A stretch of DNA of 64,000 bases from a bacterium (GTDB taxonomy: Bacteria; Myxococcota; UBA727; JAUIJE01). The DNA lies in NCBI GenBank assembly GCA_030431455.1, contig JAUIJE010000005.1, positions 62,001-126,000 on the forward strand, given 5' to 3'. Within the stretch, counting starts at the first letter, position 1. Each line of letters starts with the position of its first letter. The notes under the pieces were generated by a model. The model ran no database searches. It had not been told where the DNA came from and worked only from the letters and a program-made list of their open reading frames with translations. Position numbers and translations under genes: made by a program. Positions 52,216-63,346 of this stretch are shown one piece after another.

Positions 52216-52220
52216 CTTCC

Positions 52221-55200
52221 ATGACCAAGACCATCCGCTCGCTCACCCTGCTCGCGCTGTCCGGCTCCTTGCTCTCCGCTTGTGCCCAAGAGCGCGACCC
52301 CATCGACCGGGTCCAGCCCAACTACCTGGACAAGGCCTATTTCCTCGACACCGACGGCGACGGCACCAACGACGAGTGGTACTACCAGCGCACCGTCGTC
52401 GACGTGCCCGTCGGCAACGGGTTCACCGTCGTGGGCGACACCGATTGGTGGTCGCTCAAGAAGGTGACCTGGGACATCCAAGAGAACTTCATCTACGCCC
52501 GCCGCAGCATCCCGCTGGTCAAAAACGGCGACGTCGACCACGGCACCGAGGACTACGAAGGCGAGATCATGGCCGCCTACCGGATCCTCTCGCACTTCGA
52601 CATCACCTACGCGTACAACCCCACCACCGGCGAGAAGCTGAACATTCTCAACGAGAACATGACCGACCGCCCCTGGTACGAGCGGCAGTACATGCGCGTC
52701 GACTGGTCGCAGAACCTCATCACCAACTACGACTTCTGGTGGGACATGCCCTCGGTCGAGCCCGTGCCGTACTACGTGCAGGACTACGACAGCACCGGCA
52801 CCAACCGCAACGACGACGCCCCGCGCTTCGAGCCTGATTACTTCGACATCACCAACAAGGTCATCGCCCGCGCCGGCACCGTCTATTACCCGTACTTCAA
52901 CATGAACATTCCGCTGTGCTGGCTCGACGAGTTCATCGAGTGCGGCACCGGCGAATACGCCATCCGCAACTCCTTCGCGAAGATCGACAAGACCCACCAG
53001 TACGAGCCGTTCCCCTACAAGGGCAAGATGACCGAGGTGTTCGGCTACTTCTGGACCGACCGCGACGTGTTCAGCGAGGACGGCGTCTACATCCAAGACC
53101 GCGAGCGCTACATGCAGCGCCAGAACCTCTTCAAGACCTGGTACGACGACAACGGCGACCTGCTCCCCGTGTCCCAGCGTGAGCTCAAGCCCATCGTCTA
53201 CCACGTCAACGGCGACTGGCCGTCCGAGGCCGAGGCCCCGGAAATCAACGAGTCGGCCCGCGAGATCGAGCGCCAATACAACGACATTTTCCGCGAGGCG
53301 GTCAACGTCCAGCTCGCCGACGAGGGCGCGGACCCGCTGCCGGAAGAACAGAAGATGTTCATCCTCTGCGCCAACAACCCCGTGAAAGAGACCGACCCCG
53401 CGGAGTGCGGCCCCGCCGGCACCGCGCCCCGCATCGGCGACCTGCGCTACAGCTTCCTCGCCTGGGTGCCCAACTTCACCAACTACGGCCTGCTCGGCTT
53501 CGGCCCGTCCAACACCGACCCCGAGACCGGCGAGATCGTCTCCGGCATGGCCTACATCTACGAGCGCAACAACTACTACGCGCACCGCACCGCCGAGATG
53601 GTGCAACTGCTCAACGGCACCCTCGACCGCGACACGTACATCGCGGGCGTGGACTTCGACGGCTGGTACGAGACCGTCACCGGTGAGCGGGAGCGCACCT
53701 CGGACCGCCTGAAGCTCAACGACTTCACCAGCAAGATCCACCGCATGGCCAACGGCTGGTCGTCCCAACTGTGGGAGGGCCGCCGGCACCAAATCACCGC
53801 CGCGGACGAGCAGTTCCAGCGGGAGCACGGCGTGGAGCAATGGGTGCAGCCGCACCTCGACCGGCTCTACTACGAAGGCCACCTGCACGGCACCGGGGAC
53901 AACGGCCTCGGCAAGCTCAGCAAACTCGCCGGCACCGAGATCGAAGACATGATGATCGACGACGAGGTGTTGATGGCGGTGGGTCACGATCCCCGCCTGC
54001 CCGCCGGCCAAGACGTGCTCGACCGCGCGTCTGTCCTCCGGGGTGGCTTCGGCAGCTTCATCAAGGGGCGCTCGGAACTCATCGAGACCCTGGCGATGGA
54101 GAAAAACATGTACCTGCCCTCGATGGCCGACAACGCCCTCATCGGCCTCGCCCGCCAGGTGGCCGAAGAGGACCGCACCTACGAGGAGATCGTGTCCATC
54201 CTCAAGACGGCGTCGTACACCGGCGTCATCGCCCACGAGATCGGCCACTCCCTCGGCCTGATGCACAACTTCGGCGCCTCCGACGACGCCATCAACTACT
54301 ACGACGAGTACTGGCAAATCCGCGACGACGGCAACGTCGGGCCGCGCGTCGATGATCCCATCACCGAAGCCGAACTCAACGCCCACATCTACGACTACGC
54401 GACCTCGTCGACGATGGACTACATGCGCTTCCCGCAAGACCGGCACGGCCTCGGCAAGTACGACCGGGCTGCGTTCTTGTTCGGCTACGCGGGCAAAGTC
54501 GAGGTGTTCGACGACACCGCCACCGTGCCCGTCGACGACCTCGCCGAGTGGTACAACTCCGACGGTGACCCGCTGTGGTTCTACGGCAGCGGCCCCGAGG
54601 CCAAGCACTACACGTACTACTACAACGCGATGGGCGAAGACCTCTACAGCGCCGACAACCGCCGCTTGGTCAACTACACCGCGATCAAGGACGACTGGTC
54701 GAGCACCTTCGGCCAAGAGGGCAAAGCCCGCGTGCCGTACATCTACTGCTCGCACAGCCGCTACAACCTCGGCGACAGCTGCTTGACCCGCGACTTCGGC
54801 GCCGACGCCGGCGAGCGGATCGACCACGTGCTCGACGAGATGAACACCTGGTACATCACCCGCAGCTTCCCCCGCGGCATCATCGGCGTGGACCAATGGA
54901 ACTACGTGGGCCGCATGTACCGGCTCTACGACCGGCTGAAGTCGTGGCACGACATTTACGGTCTGTACAAAGACTTCCTCCCCACGTTCTACACCGCCGA
55001 CCAACTCGAGACCTTCTTCGCCGACACCGAAGACGGCTGGGGGGTGAAGAGCTACGCGGTGAACAAGGCGTTCAACCACCTCATCCAGACCATCCTCATG
55101 CCCGACGTCAACGACTACGTGTTTGAGGCCCAGCCCGACGGCCGCACCATCTACAAGATCAGCGCCTTCGGGGGCGGTCCGGTGGTCACCGACGTGTCCA

Positions 55201-55973
55201 ACGCCCGTTACTTCTCGACGTCATGGACCAACGAGGAGCGCGAGTGTGGCTACATGTTCTGGGAGTGTCTGCACCACGTGGGCTTCTACCTCGACAAGAT
55301 CATGGCCATCGAAGCGCTCTCCGACAGCGAGACCAACTTCGTCGGCCGCTCGACCCCCGAGGACATCCGCGAGTGGGAAATCAGCTACTACACGACGTTC
55401 GCCGACGAGATCGCCAAGATCAACTCCGCCATCGTCGGCGGGGACTGGGCCGAAGTGGCGCCGTACTGGGAAGGCGGCGAGCTGCAATGGCCGAACTACT
55501 CGAGCGAGATGACGCAGAGCCACGCGACCCCGGTGGACCCGTTCGCGACCTTCACCATCCAGCTGTACTGGCAGGTGCTCGGGCGCGCCCGGTTCCCCAA
55601 CACCTACGACGTGAGCTTCGTCGAGGAGTCGCGCCTGTTCGTGCAAGGCACCGGCCTCGAGCCCGACGTGCCCGACGACCGCATCGTGACCTACCACGAC
55701 CCGGTCAGCGGCCTGACCTACTGCGCCGTGACCTACGAGGGCAACGGCGCGGCGGAAAAAGCCATCGAGAAGGCCAACCGCATGAAGGCCCGCTCGGACA
55801 TGTGTGACGACGGGACCGAGACCCCCGACAACGACGCCGACGACTGCGTCGGCCTCGAGCCGGGCCTCAACCGGGTCCAGGTCAGCGCGGCCCTGATGAA
55901 CTACCACGAGGTCCTCAAGACCATGGTGCTCATCGACCAGCGCATGGACTGGGGCAACCCGTACGATCCCTAG
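52221..55973 (+). CDS. very large zinc metzincin-type lipoprotein
   Basis: 1250 residues from ATG 52221. Signal peptide with lipobox SLLSAC (Cys about 21). The zinc site is HEIGHSLGLMH at residues 672-682, the full HExxHxxGxxH metzincin consensus, followed by a Met-turn in SSTMDYMRF (about 733-741). Large N- and C-terminal regions are Tyr/Trp/Asp-rich with no recognised domain. Layout resembles zinc-dependent metalloprotease families of the DUF4953/DUF5117 kind. It is probably anchored in the envelope and acts outside the cytoplasm. A strong terminator follows at 55998. It may be in one operon with the barrel gene. Confidence 0.85.
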   Translation: MTKTIRSLTLLALSGSLLSACAQERDPIDRVQPNYLDKAYFLDTDGDGTNDEWYYQRTVVDVPVGNGFTVVGDTDWWSLKKVTWDIQENFIYARRSIPLVKNGDVDHGTEDYEGEIMAAYRILSHFDITYAYNPTTGEKLNILNENMTDRPWYERQYMRVDWSQNLITNYDFWWDMPSVEPVPYYVQDYDSTGTNRNDDAPRFEPDYFDITNKVIARAGTVYYPYFNMNIPLCWLDEFIECGTGEYAIRNSFAKIDKTHQYEPFPYKGKMTEVFGYFWTDRDVFSEDGVYIQDRERYMQRQNLFKTWYDDNGDLLPVSQRELKPIVYHVNGDWPSEAEAPEINESAREIERQYNDIFREAVNVQLADEGADPLPEEQKMFILCANNPVKETDPAECGPAGTAPRIGDLRYSFLAWVPNFTNYGLLGFGPSNTDPETGEIVSGMAYIYERNNYYAHRTAEMVQLLNGTLDRDTYIAGVDFDGWYETVTGERERTSDRLKLNDFTSKIHRMANGWSSQLWEGRRHQITAADEQFQREHGVEQWVQPHLDRLYYEGHLHGTGDNGLGKLSKLAGTEIEDMMIDDEVLMAVGHDPRLPAGQDVLDRASVLRGGFGSFIKGRSELIETLAMEKNMYLPSMADNALIGLARQVAEEDRTYEEIVSILKTASYTGVIAHEIGHSLGLMHNFGASDDAINYYDEYWQIRDDGNVGPRVDDPITEAELNAHIYDYATSSTMDYMRFPQDRHGLGKYDRAAFLFGYAGKVEVFDDTATVPVDDLAEWYNSDGDPLWFYGSGPEAKHYTYYYNAMGEDLYSADNRRLVNYTAIKDDWSSTFGQEGKARVPYIYCSHSRYNLGDSCLTRDFGADAGERIDHVLDEMNTWYITRSFPRGIIGVDQWNYVGRMYRLYDRLKSWHDIYGLYKDFLPTFYTADQLETFFADTEDGWGVKSYAVNKAFNHLIQTILMPDVNDYVFEAQPDGRTIYKISAFGGGPVVTDVSNARYFSTSWTNEERECGYMFWECLHHVGFYLDKIMAIEALSDSETNFVGRSTPEDIREWEISYYTTFADEIAKINSAIVGGDWAEVAPYWEGGELQWPNYSSEMTQSHATPVDPFATFTIQLYWQVLGRARFPNTYDVSFVEESRLFVQGTGLEPDVPDDRIVTYHDPVSGLTYCAVTYEGNGAAEKAIEKANRMKARSDMCDDGTETPDNDADDCVGLEPGLNRVQVSAALMNYHEVLKTMVLIDQRMDWGNPYDP

Positions 55974-55997
55974 GCCGACCTCGGCGCACGAACCAAG

Positions 55998-56026
55998 AAC
56001 GGTCCCGCAAGGGACCGTTTCTTTTT
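55998..56026 (+). terminator. intrinsic terminator after the metzincin gene
   Basis: AACGGTCCC (55998-56006), GCAA tetraloop, GGGACCGTT (56011-56019), then TCTTTTT. A perfect 9-bp stem with a GNRA loop and U-tract, 25 nt past the stop. Confidence 0.92.
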
Positions 56027-56077
56027 GGGCATAGCCACCGGACGTGTCCCCGCCCCCCTTCGCTGACCGCGCGGTCG

Positions 56078-56890
56078 CTAGCGGCAGGTCGCGGCGGCGG
56101 GCAGCCGGGGGTCGTCCTTGTCCGCGAAGCCGAACGCCACGGTGTTGTCGTCGGTCTCGCCTTCGAGCCGCACACACCGGGGGAAGGCCTTGGCGAACCG
56201 GCGCAACAGGAGCGCCCGGGCCTGCTTTTCCACCGCGAGGTTGAGCGCGACCACGCCGGTGGGCGCGAGCTGGCCTTTGAGGTCGTCAAAGAACTGGGCG
56301 GTGCCGAGGGCCCGCGGGTAGTCGCGCGCCCCGTAGGCATCGACGAGCACGTAATCGTAGCGCGGCGGCCGCGGCCCCCGGCGGCCCCGGTTGTGCACAA
56401 ACCCCGCCCCGTCGGCGACGTGCAGGACGGTGTGGGCATCGGCCACGACCCCGAAATGGGCCTGGGCGACATCGACCACCACCGGGTCGATGTCCACCGC
56501 GTCGATGTGCAACCGGGCATAGCGATGGCGCAGGTGCCGCACCACCGCGCCCCCGCCGAGACCGATGACCAGCGCCTGCGCCGGTTCGGTGCCGTCGAGC
56601 GCGCGGACCGCGTGTTGCAGGTACTCGACCACGAGCTGTTCGGGGTGGGCCCGGTCGAGCATGGTCTGCTCATCGCCGCGCACGCTGCCGAACCGCAGCA
56701 CCCGGTGCGGGCCTTCGTCGAGCACGTACACGGTGCCGTTGGTGCGCGACGGCCGCTCGTCGATGACCACCGGGCCCGCGGACGGTTTCGCCCCGGGGTC
56801 CTTGGGCCCAGCCGGGGCCGCGGGGGGCGCGGCCGCGAGCAACAGCATCGCCCCTGCACAAAGACCGCATGCCAAAAGACGGTTCTGCAT
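56078..56890 (-). CDS. spermidine-synthase-like methyltransferase-fold protein with signal peptide
   Basis: 270 residues from ATG 56890. The N-terminus is a clear Sec signal (MQNRLLACGLCAGAMLLLAAAPPAAPAG). The rest follows the SpeE/PABMT fold: YLQHAVRALDG, the nucleotide loop VIGLGGGAVVRHL (about 109-121), VDIDPVVVDVAQAHFG and YDYVLVDAYGARDYP (about 178-192). In SpeE the Asp of the DAY block is catalytic. The leader implies export, unexpected for an enzyme needing decarboxylated SAM. It may be a non-enzymatic relative or bind another ligand. It diverges from the POT gene at 57081. Confidence 0.78.
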   Translation of the reverse strand: MQNRLLACGLCAGAMLLLAAAPPAAPAGPKDPGAKPSAGPVVIDERPSRTNGTVYVLDEGPHRVLRFGSVRGDEQTMLDRAHPEQLVVEYLQHAVRALDGTEPAQALVIGLGGGAVVRHLRHRYARLHIDAVDIDPVVVDVAQAHFGVVADAHTVLHVADGAGFVHNRGRRGPRPPRYDYVLVDAYGARDYPRALGTAQFFDDLKGQLAPTGVVALNLAVEKQARALLLRRFAKAFPRCVRLEGETDDNTVAFGFADKDDPRLPAAATCR

Positions 56891-56959
56891 GGCCCACCCT
56901 ATCCTGGGGGCCCGGGCCGGTCTTGGCTGCCCCGCCCAGGGGCCGGTCCAGCGCCGGCA

Positions 56960-56989
56960 TCGACAAAATCCGCAACAAATTCATACATA
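56960..56989 (+). promoter_or_regulatory. promoter of the peptide-transport cluster
   Basis: TCGACA (56960-56965), 18-nt spacer, TACATA (56984-56989), in an A/T-rich island that stands out from its surroundings. The transcription start would be near 56996, giving an 85-nt leader. The leader contains ACATG-tgcgcc-CATGT. Confidence 0.6.
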
Positions 56990-57080
56990 TACGGGCCCTA
57001 TTTTCACGCAAGCCCACCTGACATGTGCGCCCATGTGGTCTACAGAACCGCCACGCGCGCCGCCGCGCGAGGAGAGATGC

Positions 57081-59153
57081 ATGAGCGAACAGAACTGGAA
57101 GACGTCGCCGGACCACGAGAACACCGGCTGGCCCAAGGGCGTGCCGTACATCGTGGGCAACGAAATGTGCGAGCGCTTCTCGTACTACGGGATGCGGGCC
57201 ATCCTCACCGTGCACCTGGTGTCGCTCTACGTGCTCGCCGGCCAGGCCGAGGACGTGGCCAAGGACGCGGCCACCGGCGCCTACCACCTGTTCGCGGGGG
57301 CGGTGTACGCGGTGCCCATGCTCGGGGCGATCCTCGCCGACCGGTTCTGGGGCAAATACAACACCATTCTTTGGCTCTCGCTGATGTACTGCGTGGGCCA
57401 CGGCATCCTCGCGGTCGCGGACATCCCCGCCGACCCCAACACCCGGCTGCTCCTGGTCTACATCGGCCTTGGATGCATTGCCATTGGCGCGGGCGGCATC
57501 AAACCGTGCGTCTCGGCCAACGTCGGCGACCAGTTCGGCCGCGGCAACTGGTTCCGCGTCCAGACCATCTACCAGATCTTCTACTTCTCCATTAACTTTG
57601 GGTCGTTCTTCGCCACCCTGCTTATCCCCTTCATCCGCGGCGACGGCACCGTGCTGTGGCGCACCTCCTTGGCCTTCGGGGTGCCCGGCATCCTCATGGG
57701 CATCGCGACGTTCTTCTTCTGGATGGGCCGCGCGAAGTTCGTGCACATCCCCCCCAAGCCGGGCGGCAAGCTCGGCAAGCTCGACACCCTCGCCGGCAGC
57801 CTGATGTTCCTCGCCATCGGCCACCTGTACGTCACCCCTGCCGAATGGGGCTGGACGGTCCGCATCATCATCTCCGTGGTGTGCTTCGCGGCCGGTCTCG
57901 GCGTGTTCATGTACCGGCAGGGCATCGAACAAGACGACGGTTTTCTGGCCATCCTCGTCTACAACCTCAGGGCCAAGCTCACCGGCGAGGAGGCTGCCCC
58001 CCTCGCCGGCGCGGGCGCCGCGCCCAAGGAGACGCTCGTCGAGGACGCGGCCGGCGCGGGCGGTTCGTCGTCCTCCGCGGCGGTGCGCGGCATCGATCCG
58101 GACAAGAACAGCACCAAGAGCGACAGCCCATTGGTGGAAAGCGCCTTCTGGTCAAAGTTCTGGGGGCCGGCGATTCGTCGCTTTGGCCTCGAGGCCGCCG
58201 AGGGCCCCCACGCGGTGCTCAAGGTGTGCACCATCTTCATCTTTATCCCCGTGTTCTGGGCCATCTTTGACCAGCACGGGTCGACCTGGATTCTCCAGGC
58301 CCAATGGATGGACACGACGCTGATGAGCGGCATCACCGCCCTCCCCGAGCAAGTGTCCGCGGCCAACCCGCTCATGGTGATGGCCCTCATCCCGATCATG
58401 AACATTGTGTTCAGAATCAGCGGCAAGGTCGGCTTCGAGGCCACCCCCCTGCGGCGCATGGTCGTCGGCCTGATGGTCGCCGGCGCGTCGTTTGCGATCG
58501 CCGCCCTCATCCAACAGGGCATCGACCCCCACGTCGCCGAGGCGATGGTCGCGGGCGTGCAGCAATGCACCGAGACCGGCATCGAGGGCATGAAGCAAGC
58601 GTCGATGGCCGCGTTCCAAGAGAACTTCATCCACAACTGCTCGAACTTCGCCGAGGGCCAATGGGCCCAGGGTGTCGTCGACGCCGCCGCCCATTGCACG
58701 CCCGACGAGGTCAAGCAGCTCGCCGAGTCGGTGGCCCTGACCTACAAGGACTACCCCGCCACCTGCGACGCGTGGAAGGACACGTCCTTCTTCCGCATCG
58801 ACTACTACGCCAACGTGCCGGGCCGGGTCAGCATCTGGTGGCAAATCCTCGCCTACCTCGTGCTCACCACCTCGGAGGTCTTGGTCTCCATCACCGCCCT
58901 CGAGTTCGCCTACACCCAAGCGCCCAAGCGCATGAAGTCCATCGTCATGGGCCTGTTCCTCCTGACCGTGACATTGGGCAACGCGTTCGTCACGATCATG
59001 ACCGGGGCCAAAGACGCCATGGCCGAGATGCTCGGCGGGGAGTTCGGCCAGGCCGAGTTCTTCTGGTTCTTCTGCTGGGCCGCGGTCATCGTGGGCGCGC
59101 TCATGGGCGTGCGCGCGCTGTTCTACAAACAACGCGACTTCACCCAAGACTGA
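57081..59153 (+). CDS. POT-family proton-coupled oligopeptide transporter with soluble inserts
   Basis: 690 residues, longer than typical POT proteins (about 450-500). ATG 57081 has GAGGAGA upstream. The proton-coupling motif ExxERFxYY is present as EMCERFSYYG (about 28-37), and GAGGIKPCVSANVGDQF is the second family signature. About 12 or more helices are seen. Two hydrophilic insertions stand out: a Gly/Ser/Ala-rich loop at about 320-355 and a domain at about 490-570 with four Cys (CTETG, NCSNF, HCTPDE, TCDAW), probably periplasmic. It imports di- and tripeptides with protons. First gene of POT-OPT-POT-terB. Confidence 0.9.
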   Translation: MSEQNWKTSPDHENTGWPKGVPYIVGNEMCERFSYYGMRAILTVHLVSLYVLAGQAEDVAKDAATGAYHLFAGAVYAVPMLGAILADRFWGKYNTILWLSLMYCVGHGILAVADIPADPNTRLLLVYIGLGCIAIGAGGIKPCVSANVGDQFGRGNWFRVQTIYQIFYFSINFGSFFATLLIPFIRGDGTVLWRTSLAFGVPGILMGIATFFFWMGRAKFVHIPPKPGGKLGKLDTLAGSLMFLAIGHLYVTPAEWGWTVRIIISVVCFAAGLGVFMYRQGIEQDDGFLAILVYNLRAKLTGEEAAPLAGAGAAPKETLVEDAAGAGGSSSSAAVRGIDPDKNSTKSDSPLVESAFWSKFWGPAIRRFGLEAAEGPHAVLKVCTIFIFIPVFWAIFDQHGSTWILQAQWMDTTLMSGITALPEQVSAANPLMVMALIPIMNIVFRISGKVGFEATPLRRMVVGLMVAGASFAIAALIQQGIDPHVAEAMVAGVQQCTETGIEGMKQASMAAFQENFIHNCSNFAEGQWAQGVVDAAAHCTPDEVKQLAESVALTYKDYPATCDAWKDTSFFRIDYYANVPGRVSIWWQILAYLVLTTSEVLVSITALEFAYTQAPKRMKSIVMGLFLLTVTLGNAFVTIMTGAKDAMAEMLGGEFGQAEFFWFFCWAAVIVGALMGVRALFYKQRDFTQD

Positions 59154-59174
59154 CGTCGACGACAAGGAGCGGAC

Positions 59175-61127
59175 GTGACGCAAAATACCCCCAGCGCCGC
59201 CGCCTCCCGGGAGCCGCCTCCGGCCAAGCCCCATACGGGGCTGGCCGAGCTCACCGTCCGGGTCATCATCCTCGGCCTGATCCTGTCGGTGGTGATGGCC
59301 GCGGCCAACGTGTACCTCGGGCTCAAGGCGGGCATGACCGTGTCCGCCTCGATCCCGGCCGCGGTGGTGGCGATGCTTGTGTTCCGCCTGCTCGCGCGCT
59401 TCGGCGCCGTGCCGGGGACCATCCTCGAAGCCAACCAAGTGCAGACCACCGCCTCGGCGGGCGAGTCGTTGGCCGCGGGCATCATCTTCACCATGCCCGC
59501 GTTGATCTTGATCGGGGCCTGGCAAGAGTTTGACGTGGTCATGACCGCGGTCATCGCGTTCACCGGCGGCCTGCTGGGCATCCTGTTCATGATCCCCATG
59601 CGCCGGGTGTTCGTGGTCGGCAACGCCGAGCTGAAGTACCCCGAGGGGGTCGCCTGCGCGGCGGTGCTCGAGGCCGGTCAAGACCACGACGGCGAACAAG
59701 CGGGCAAGAACGAACACGATCCGCTCCCGGTCATCGTGGGCGGACTCATCGGCATTGCGTTCAAGTTCACGGCCAGCTTCCTCGGGCTGTTCAAGCACAC
59801 CCTCGAGGCCGCGGTCGCGTCCGGCTCACGCCTGTTCTACTTCGGGGGCGACATCAGCCCCGCCCTCGTCGGGGTGGGCTTCATCGTCCGGCTCAACGTC
59901 GCGGCGCTGATTTTCATCGGCGGGGCCATCGCCTGGCTGGTGGGCATCCCGCTGCTCGACGCGAGCGAGCTGCTGGACAACCCCCTCGACGGCGCTTGGG
60001 GCCTGTGGGCGACCAAAATCCGGTACGTCGGGGTCGGGGCCATGGTCATGGGGGGCATCTCGTCCATCGTCAAAGTCCGCTCGGGCCTCGTCGCCGCGGT
60101 GCGCGAGCTCAAGACGCGCTTCGGCAAGACCGACGCCACCGGTGAGGACACCGACCGCGACATGCGCTCGGGGGTGATCGTCGGCTTGCTCGTGCTCGCC
60201 ACCGTGCTGGTGTTCGGCACCTACTTCACGCTCACCAAGAGCCTGGCCATCACCGGCGTCACCACCTTGATCATGCTCGCGATGAGCTTCTTCTTCACCG
60301 CCGTGGCCAGTTACATTGTGGGCTTGGTGGGCAACACCAACAGCCCGGTCTCGGGCATGACCATCACCGCGGTGCTGTTCACCGGGGCCCTGCTGCTGCT
60401 GTTCGGCTTCACCGGCACCAGCGGCATGGTCGCGACCCTCGGCGTGGCCGCCATCGTGTGTTGCGCGGCCTGTACGTCGGGCGACGTCTGCAACGACCTC
60501 AAGACCGGGCAGATCGTCGGCGCCGCGCCCTTCCGCCAGCAGACCATGCAGGTCGCGGGCGTCGCGGTGGCCGCGCTGGTGATGGCCCCGATCCTCCAGG
60601 TCCTGCACGAAAACACCCCCGGCGGAATCGGCGGCCGCGAGCTCGCGGCCCCCCAAGCCCAGCTGTTCGCCAGCTTGGCCAAAGGCTTTTTCGGCGAGGG
60701 CCAACTGCCCTGGGACTTTGTCGGCATCGGCGCGGCGGTGGGCATCGCCATCCTCGTCGCGGACTTTTTCCTCGAGCGTCAAAAGGCCTCGTTCCGCTTG
60801 TACCTGATGCCCATCGCGGTGGGCATGTACCTGCCCTTCGGGTTGGCCACGCCGATCCTCATCGGCGGCCTCATCGCCCACTTCGTGCTCAAAGACGCCA
60901 AAGACGACGCCGACGCCGACCGCAAGAGCCAACCCGGGGTGCTGTTCGCGTCCGGCGTCATCGCCGGCGAGAGCCTCACCGGCGTGCTCATCGCCATTCT
61001 CGCCGCCGCCGGGGTGGCGGGCTTGCACCTCGAAGACCTCGTCGGCGACACCCTCGTCACCGCCCTCACCGCGATGGCGGGCTTGGGTGCGGTCGTCGTG
61101 TTCGCCTTGATCGCCCGGGGCCGCTGA
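59175..61127 (+). CDS. OPT-family oligopeptide transporter
   Basis: 650 residues from GTG 59175 with AAGGAG upstream, 21 nt after the POT stop. Starts with a Pro-rich cytoplasmic tail, then about 14-16 helices. Family motifs seen: LGLILSVVMAAANVYLGLKAGMTVSASIPAAV (about 35-66), EANQVQTTASAGES (about 86-99), VGNAELKYPEGVACAAVL (about 146-163) and CTSGDVCNDLKTGQIVGA (about 434-451). The bacterial OPT subgroup carries oligopeptides or metal-peptide complexes. Same operon as the two POT genes, so all three probably serve peptide uptake. Confidence 0.9.
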   Translation: MTQNTPSAAASREPPPAKPHTGLAELTVRVIILGLILSVVMAAANVYLGLKAGMTVSASIPAAVVAMLVFRLLARFGAVPGTILEANQVQTTASAGESLAAGIIFTMPALILIGAWQEFDVVMTAVIAFTGGLLGILFMIPMRRVFVVGNAELKYPEGVACAAVLEAGQDHDGEQAGKNEHDPLPVIVGGLIGIAFKFTASFLGLFKHTLEAAVASGSRLFYFGGDISPALVGVGFIVRLNVAALIFIGGAIAWLVGIPLLDASELLDNPLDGAWGLWATKIRYVGVGAMVMGGISSIVKVRSGLVAAVRELKTRFGKTDATGEDTDRDMRSGVIVGLLVLATVLVFGTYFTLTKSLAITGVTTLIMLAMSFFFTAVASYIVGLVGNTNSPVSGMTITAVLFTGALLLLFGFTGTSGMVATLGVAAIVCCAACTSGDVCNDLKTGQIVGAAPFRQQTMQVAGVAVAALVMAPILQVLHENTPGGIGGRELAAPQAQLFASLAKGFFGEGQLPWDFVGIGAAVGIAILVADFFLERQKASFRLYLMPIAVGMYLPFGLATPILIGGLIAHFVLKDAKDDADADRKSQPGVLFASGVIAGESLTGVLIAILAAAGVAGLHLEDLVGDTLVTALTAMAGLGAVVVFALIARGR

Positions 61128-61148
61128 CCGGGGCCCTTTTATCCCCGG
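61128..61148. terminator. hairpin between the OPT and second POT genes
   Basis: CCGGGG (61128-61133), loop with four T, CCCCGG (61143-61148), directly after the OPT stop. No T-run follows, so it may only attenuate read-through or protect the upstream mRNA. Confidence 0.35.
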
Positions 61149-61193
61149 CCATCGTGCCCTATGCCCGGCGGACCTGATTCCGTAGGGGGCCCG

Positions 61194-63010
<1,817 letters not shown>

Positions 63011-63014
<4 letters not shown>

Positions 63015-63346
63015 CCCTGCCCCCCTCGTCCGACACCCTGCCCGAGGAGCTGGTCAAGCTCCTCGTGCAGGTCGCGTGGGCCGATCACGAGCTCGCCCAA
63101 GAGGAGGTCACGACCATTCGCCACCTCGCGCGCGCGCTGGACACGTCGCCCGCGTTCCGCCGCGACCTCGAGGACTGGCTGCGCGGGCAACAGAAGCTCC
63201 CGCCCCCCGACCTCGCCCTGCTGCGCCAAGACCGCGACCGGGTGATGCGGCTCTGTACCCAAGTGGTCATCGCCGACGCCGCCATCCGCGTCGACGAGAA
63301 CGAGCTGCTGCACGACCTCCACGCCCTGCTCGCGGACCCGACCTAG
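63011..63346 (+). CDS. TerB-like small helical protein
   Basis: 111 residues, ATG 63011 overlapping the POT stop. All-helical with the TerB/DjlA-type pattern: LVKLLVQVAWADHELAQEEVTTIRHLARAL and the second half VVIADAAIRVDENELLHDLHALL, where paired acidic residues (ADHELAQEE and ADAAIRVDENE) could bind metal. The TerB family is linked to tellurite resistance and metal or membrane stress. Translational coupling to a peptide transporter is unusual. Its stop TAG shares CTAG with the convergent gene's stop. Confidence 0.8.

Noticed and set aside
52164-52220. Intrinsic terminator between the barrel and metzincin genes
   Set aside because: The only inverted repeat is the 12-bp palindrome at 52204-52215, without loop or T-run.
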